The position numbers and the translations under genes are program-made. Positions 62,889 to 64,000 of a stretch of 64,000 nucleotides of DNA are shown here, piece after piece; positions within the stretch are counted from its first letter, which is position 1, and every line of letters begins with the position of its first letter. Source of the stretch: Durusdinium trenchii (taxonomy: Eukaryota; Sar; Dinophyceae; Suessiales; Symbiodiniaceae); assembly GCA_963970005.1 (NCBI GenBank), contig CAXAMN010006668.1, positions 1,124,940 through 1,188,939 on the forward strand, read 5' to 3'. The notes below the pieces were generated by a model that searched no databases, was not told the origin of the DNA, and was given only the letters and a program-made list of their open reading frames with translations.

Positions 62889-63491
62889 CTGCGCGTTACG
62901 ACTGACCCGTCCACGTAAGGGTAGCCAGAGGTCAGGGTCTTCTCCAAGTGCCCATCGCAGCACGGCAAACCGCGGAACAGCTCCTATTTGAGATATAGGG
63001 GTTTGAGACAGCCACTTGAGAAAATCAAAAGAAGGCCCAAATGGCCATCCATTACTAGCTACTCTATTGGACAGATGGGAAACAGCACACTCGATTTCCT
63101 TGGCAATGGCGAATTGTTTGAAGTTTTCTAGGAAACGCCGTACTGCTTGAGAGGGAGCCTGCGGTTGATTGAGAATCCCAACAAGTAGGCGGATCTCATC
63201 AGGAGCAAGCTGCCGTTGCCAGTACTTCCAACAGAGATATACCTGCTTGGTATACGATTCTTCTGCGCCCTCTACTGCAGTAGGGAGGGAGCAGTGGCCT
63301 TGTCGGAGATAGCAGCCAAACAGGGAGACAGCATGCATGATGGCGGGATCAAGTAAGGGGCCAAGTCGTAGCCACCGGCGCAGACCAACTAGCTTTAATT
63401 GCGGGAACCAATGCCGCTTGAGCAGGAATTCCGACAGAGCCTTGTATAATGGGTGCAAAAGTGGTTTGGAGAAATATCGATGCGTTTGCAC
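62889..63491 (-). CDS. LINE-like element: segment between reverse transcriptase and zinc knuckle
   Basis: About 200 residues of helical sequence (L-H-P-L-Y-K-A-L-S-E-F-L-L, F-A-V-L-R-W-A-L-G-E-D-P-D-L-W-L-P-L) ending in R-V-S-R-N-A-Q at the transposon edge. It is in the same frame as 52613-51582 once the insert is taken out. Confidence 0.6.
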
Positions 63492-63982
63492 ATAATAAAA
63501 CAGGCTGAGCGAGAAGCATTAAAGTAGACGATCTTCGCATGGATACTGAGGTTGCCTTTGTTTCCTGCAAGCAGCCTCGTACGGAACTTGAGGAGCTGCT
63601 TGAATAGTAACGAGGGCATGGTGAGGCGCAGAGGGGCATATTCCATTTGTTCAGCATGTAGCTGACAAGCCCAGCCTGTGTGAATGGTAAGTCCTAAATT
63701 ATCAGTGCTGGGAGCAATACATTGGGCACCCAAACCAGCACGGTCAACGTGATACAGTTGCGCTGCCGAGAATGCAGCACTAGTTAGTAACTGAGTTTTC
63801 GATCTACAATCACATGGGCTAGCCGCAAGTTGCAGCAATAATGGGTGTCCATTAAGCACCCAATCATGTGTTGAAGCTGATGCGTGTGATTTGGTTTTGC
63901 TTCCTGCGAACATCACTGTGAAGGGCCAACGAGTCATCTTGTGGCCTGAAAAAGGCCATGAATGGCTTGAGACGTGCTCCAT
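63395..63982 (-). CDS. LINE-like element: end of reverse transcriptase, partial
   Basis: L-G-L-T-I-H-T-G-W-A-C-Q-L, followed by R-L-T-M-P-S-L-L-F-K-Q-L-L-K-F-R-T-R-L-L, resembles the thumb/connection region after the catalytic YADD part of LINE reverse transcriptases. The frame shifts near 63500 into the next segment. The catalytic core would lie beyond the right edge of the window. Confidence 0.5.
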   Translation of the reverse strand: MEHVSSHSWPFSGHKMTRWPFTVMFAGSKTKSHASASTHDWVLNGHPLLLQLAASPCDCRSKTQLLTSAAFSAAQLYHVDRAGLGAQCIAPSTDNLGLTIHTGWACQLHAEQMEYAPLRLTMPSLLFKQLLKFRTRLLAGNKGNLSIHAKIVYFNASRSACFIMCKRIDISPNHFCTHYTRLCRNSCSSGIGSRN

Positions 63983-64000
63983 TGTTGTGGTTCTTGGAGC

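Larger units (their letters stand above)
52614..62891 (-). mobile_element. 10.27-kb multi-gene DNA transposon inserted in the LINE-like element
   Basis: The insert proper is 52617-62888, flanked by CTG (52614-52616 and 62889-62891). The ends are imperfect inverted repeats sharing CTTGGGTGTGC. All its genes are on the minus strand: 62363-60954, 60014-58643, 57527-57030, 56090-55384 and the transposase 54988-52951. The 3-bp duplication and the transposase style suggest a CACTA/CMC-like element, but the ends do not begin with CACTA. Insert length plus one CTG is divisible by 3 and both LINE parts are in the same frame. Confidence 0.7.

Overview
The window looks like dinoflagellate nuclear DNA, probably Symbiodiniaceae or a relative. 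The evidence is a near-exact copy of the dinoflagellate spliced leader (40929-40949, minus strand, one T missing), tails of the same leader just upstream of many reading frames, genes in one-directional runs, and dense nested repeats. No rRNA, tRNA or CRISPR array was seen. All family names come from motifs read by eye.

The first 48.7 kb is dominated by one module present three times: a long helicase-containing protein followed on the same strand by two leucine-rich-repeat proteins of the LRR_5 (BspA-like) type, called LRR-1 and LRR-2 here. Copy A (minus, 13604-2397) is the most complete at its 5' end. Copy B (plus, 24011-30099) is a chimera. Copy C (plus, about 40950-48649) has the best-preserved helicase motor but many frameshifts. 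A loose LRR-2 (copy D, 17851-18792) and an inverted partial copy E (24003-21360, minus, running into an assembly gap) add to this. No copy of the helicase gene is intact. Intact LRR genes are A LRR-2, B LRR-1 and C LRR-2. Between modules lie a Copia reverse-transcriptase relic (591-1089), a family of short poly(A)-tailed structured elements, mosaic inverted repeats (19.3-20.9 and 30-35 kb), a 756-bp satellite (35.06-39.13 kb) and a 60-bp hairpin satellite derived from it (39.13-40.06 kb).

From 50.2 kb to the right edge runs a minus-strand non-LTR (LINE-like) retroelement: end of reverse transcriptase, zinc knuckle, RNase H, then a domain with polymerase-A-like motifs. It is split by a 10.27-kb DNA transposon (52617-62888) with imperfect terminal inverted repeats and a 3-bp CTG duplication. 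Removing the insert and one CTG restores the LINE reading frame. The transposon has at least five minus-strand genes, including a DDE-type transposase, and every gap between its genes contains copies of one hairpin (stem GCGGT/ACCGC) whose 4-nt loop differs from gap to gap.

The strongest leads are the hairpin-punctuated multi-gene transposon, the helicase plus twin-LRR module with leader relics before its genes, the structured short retroelements whose stems change sequence while keeping pairing, and the LINE with a polymerase-like C-terminal domain. There are three assembly gaps (20960-21359, 39528-39537, 57769-57778).
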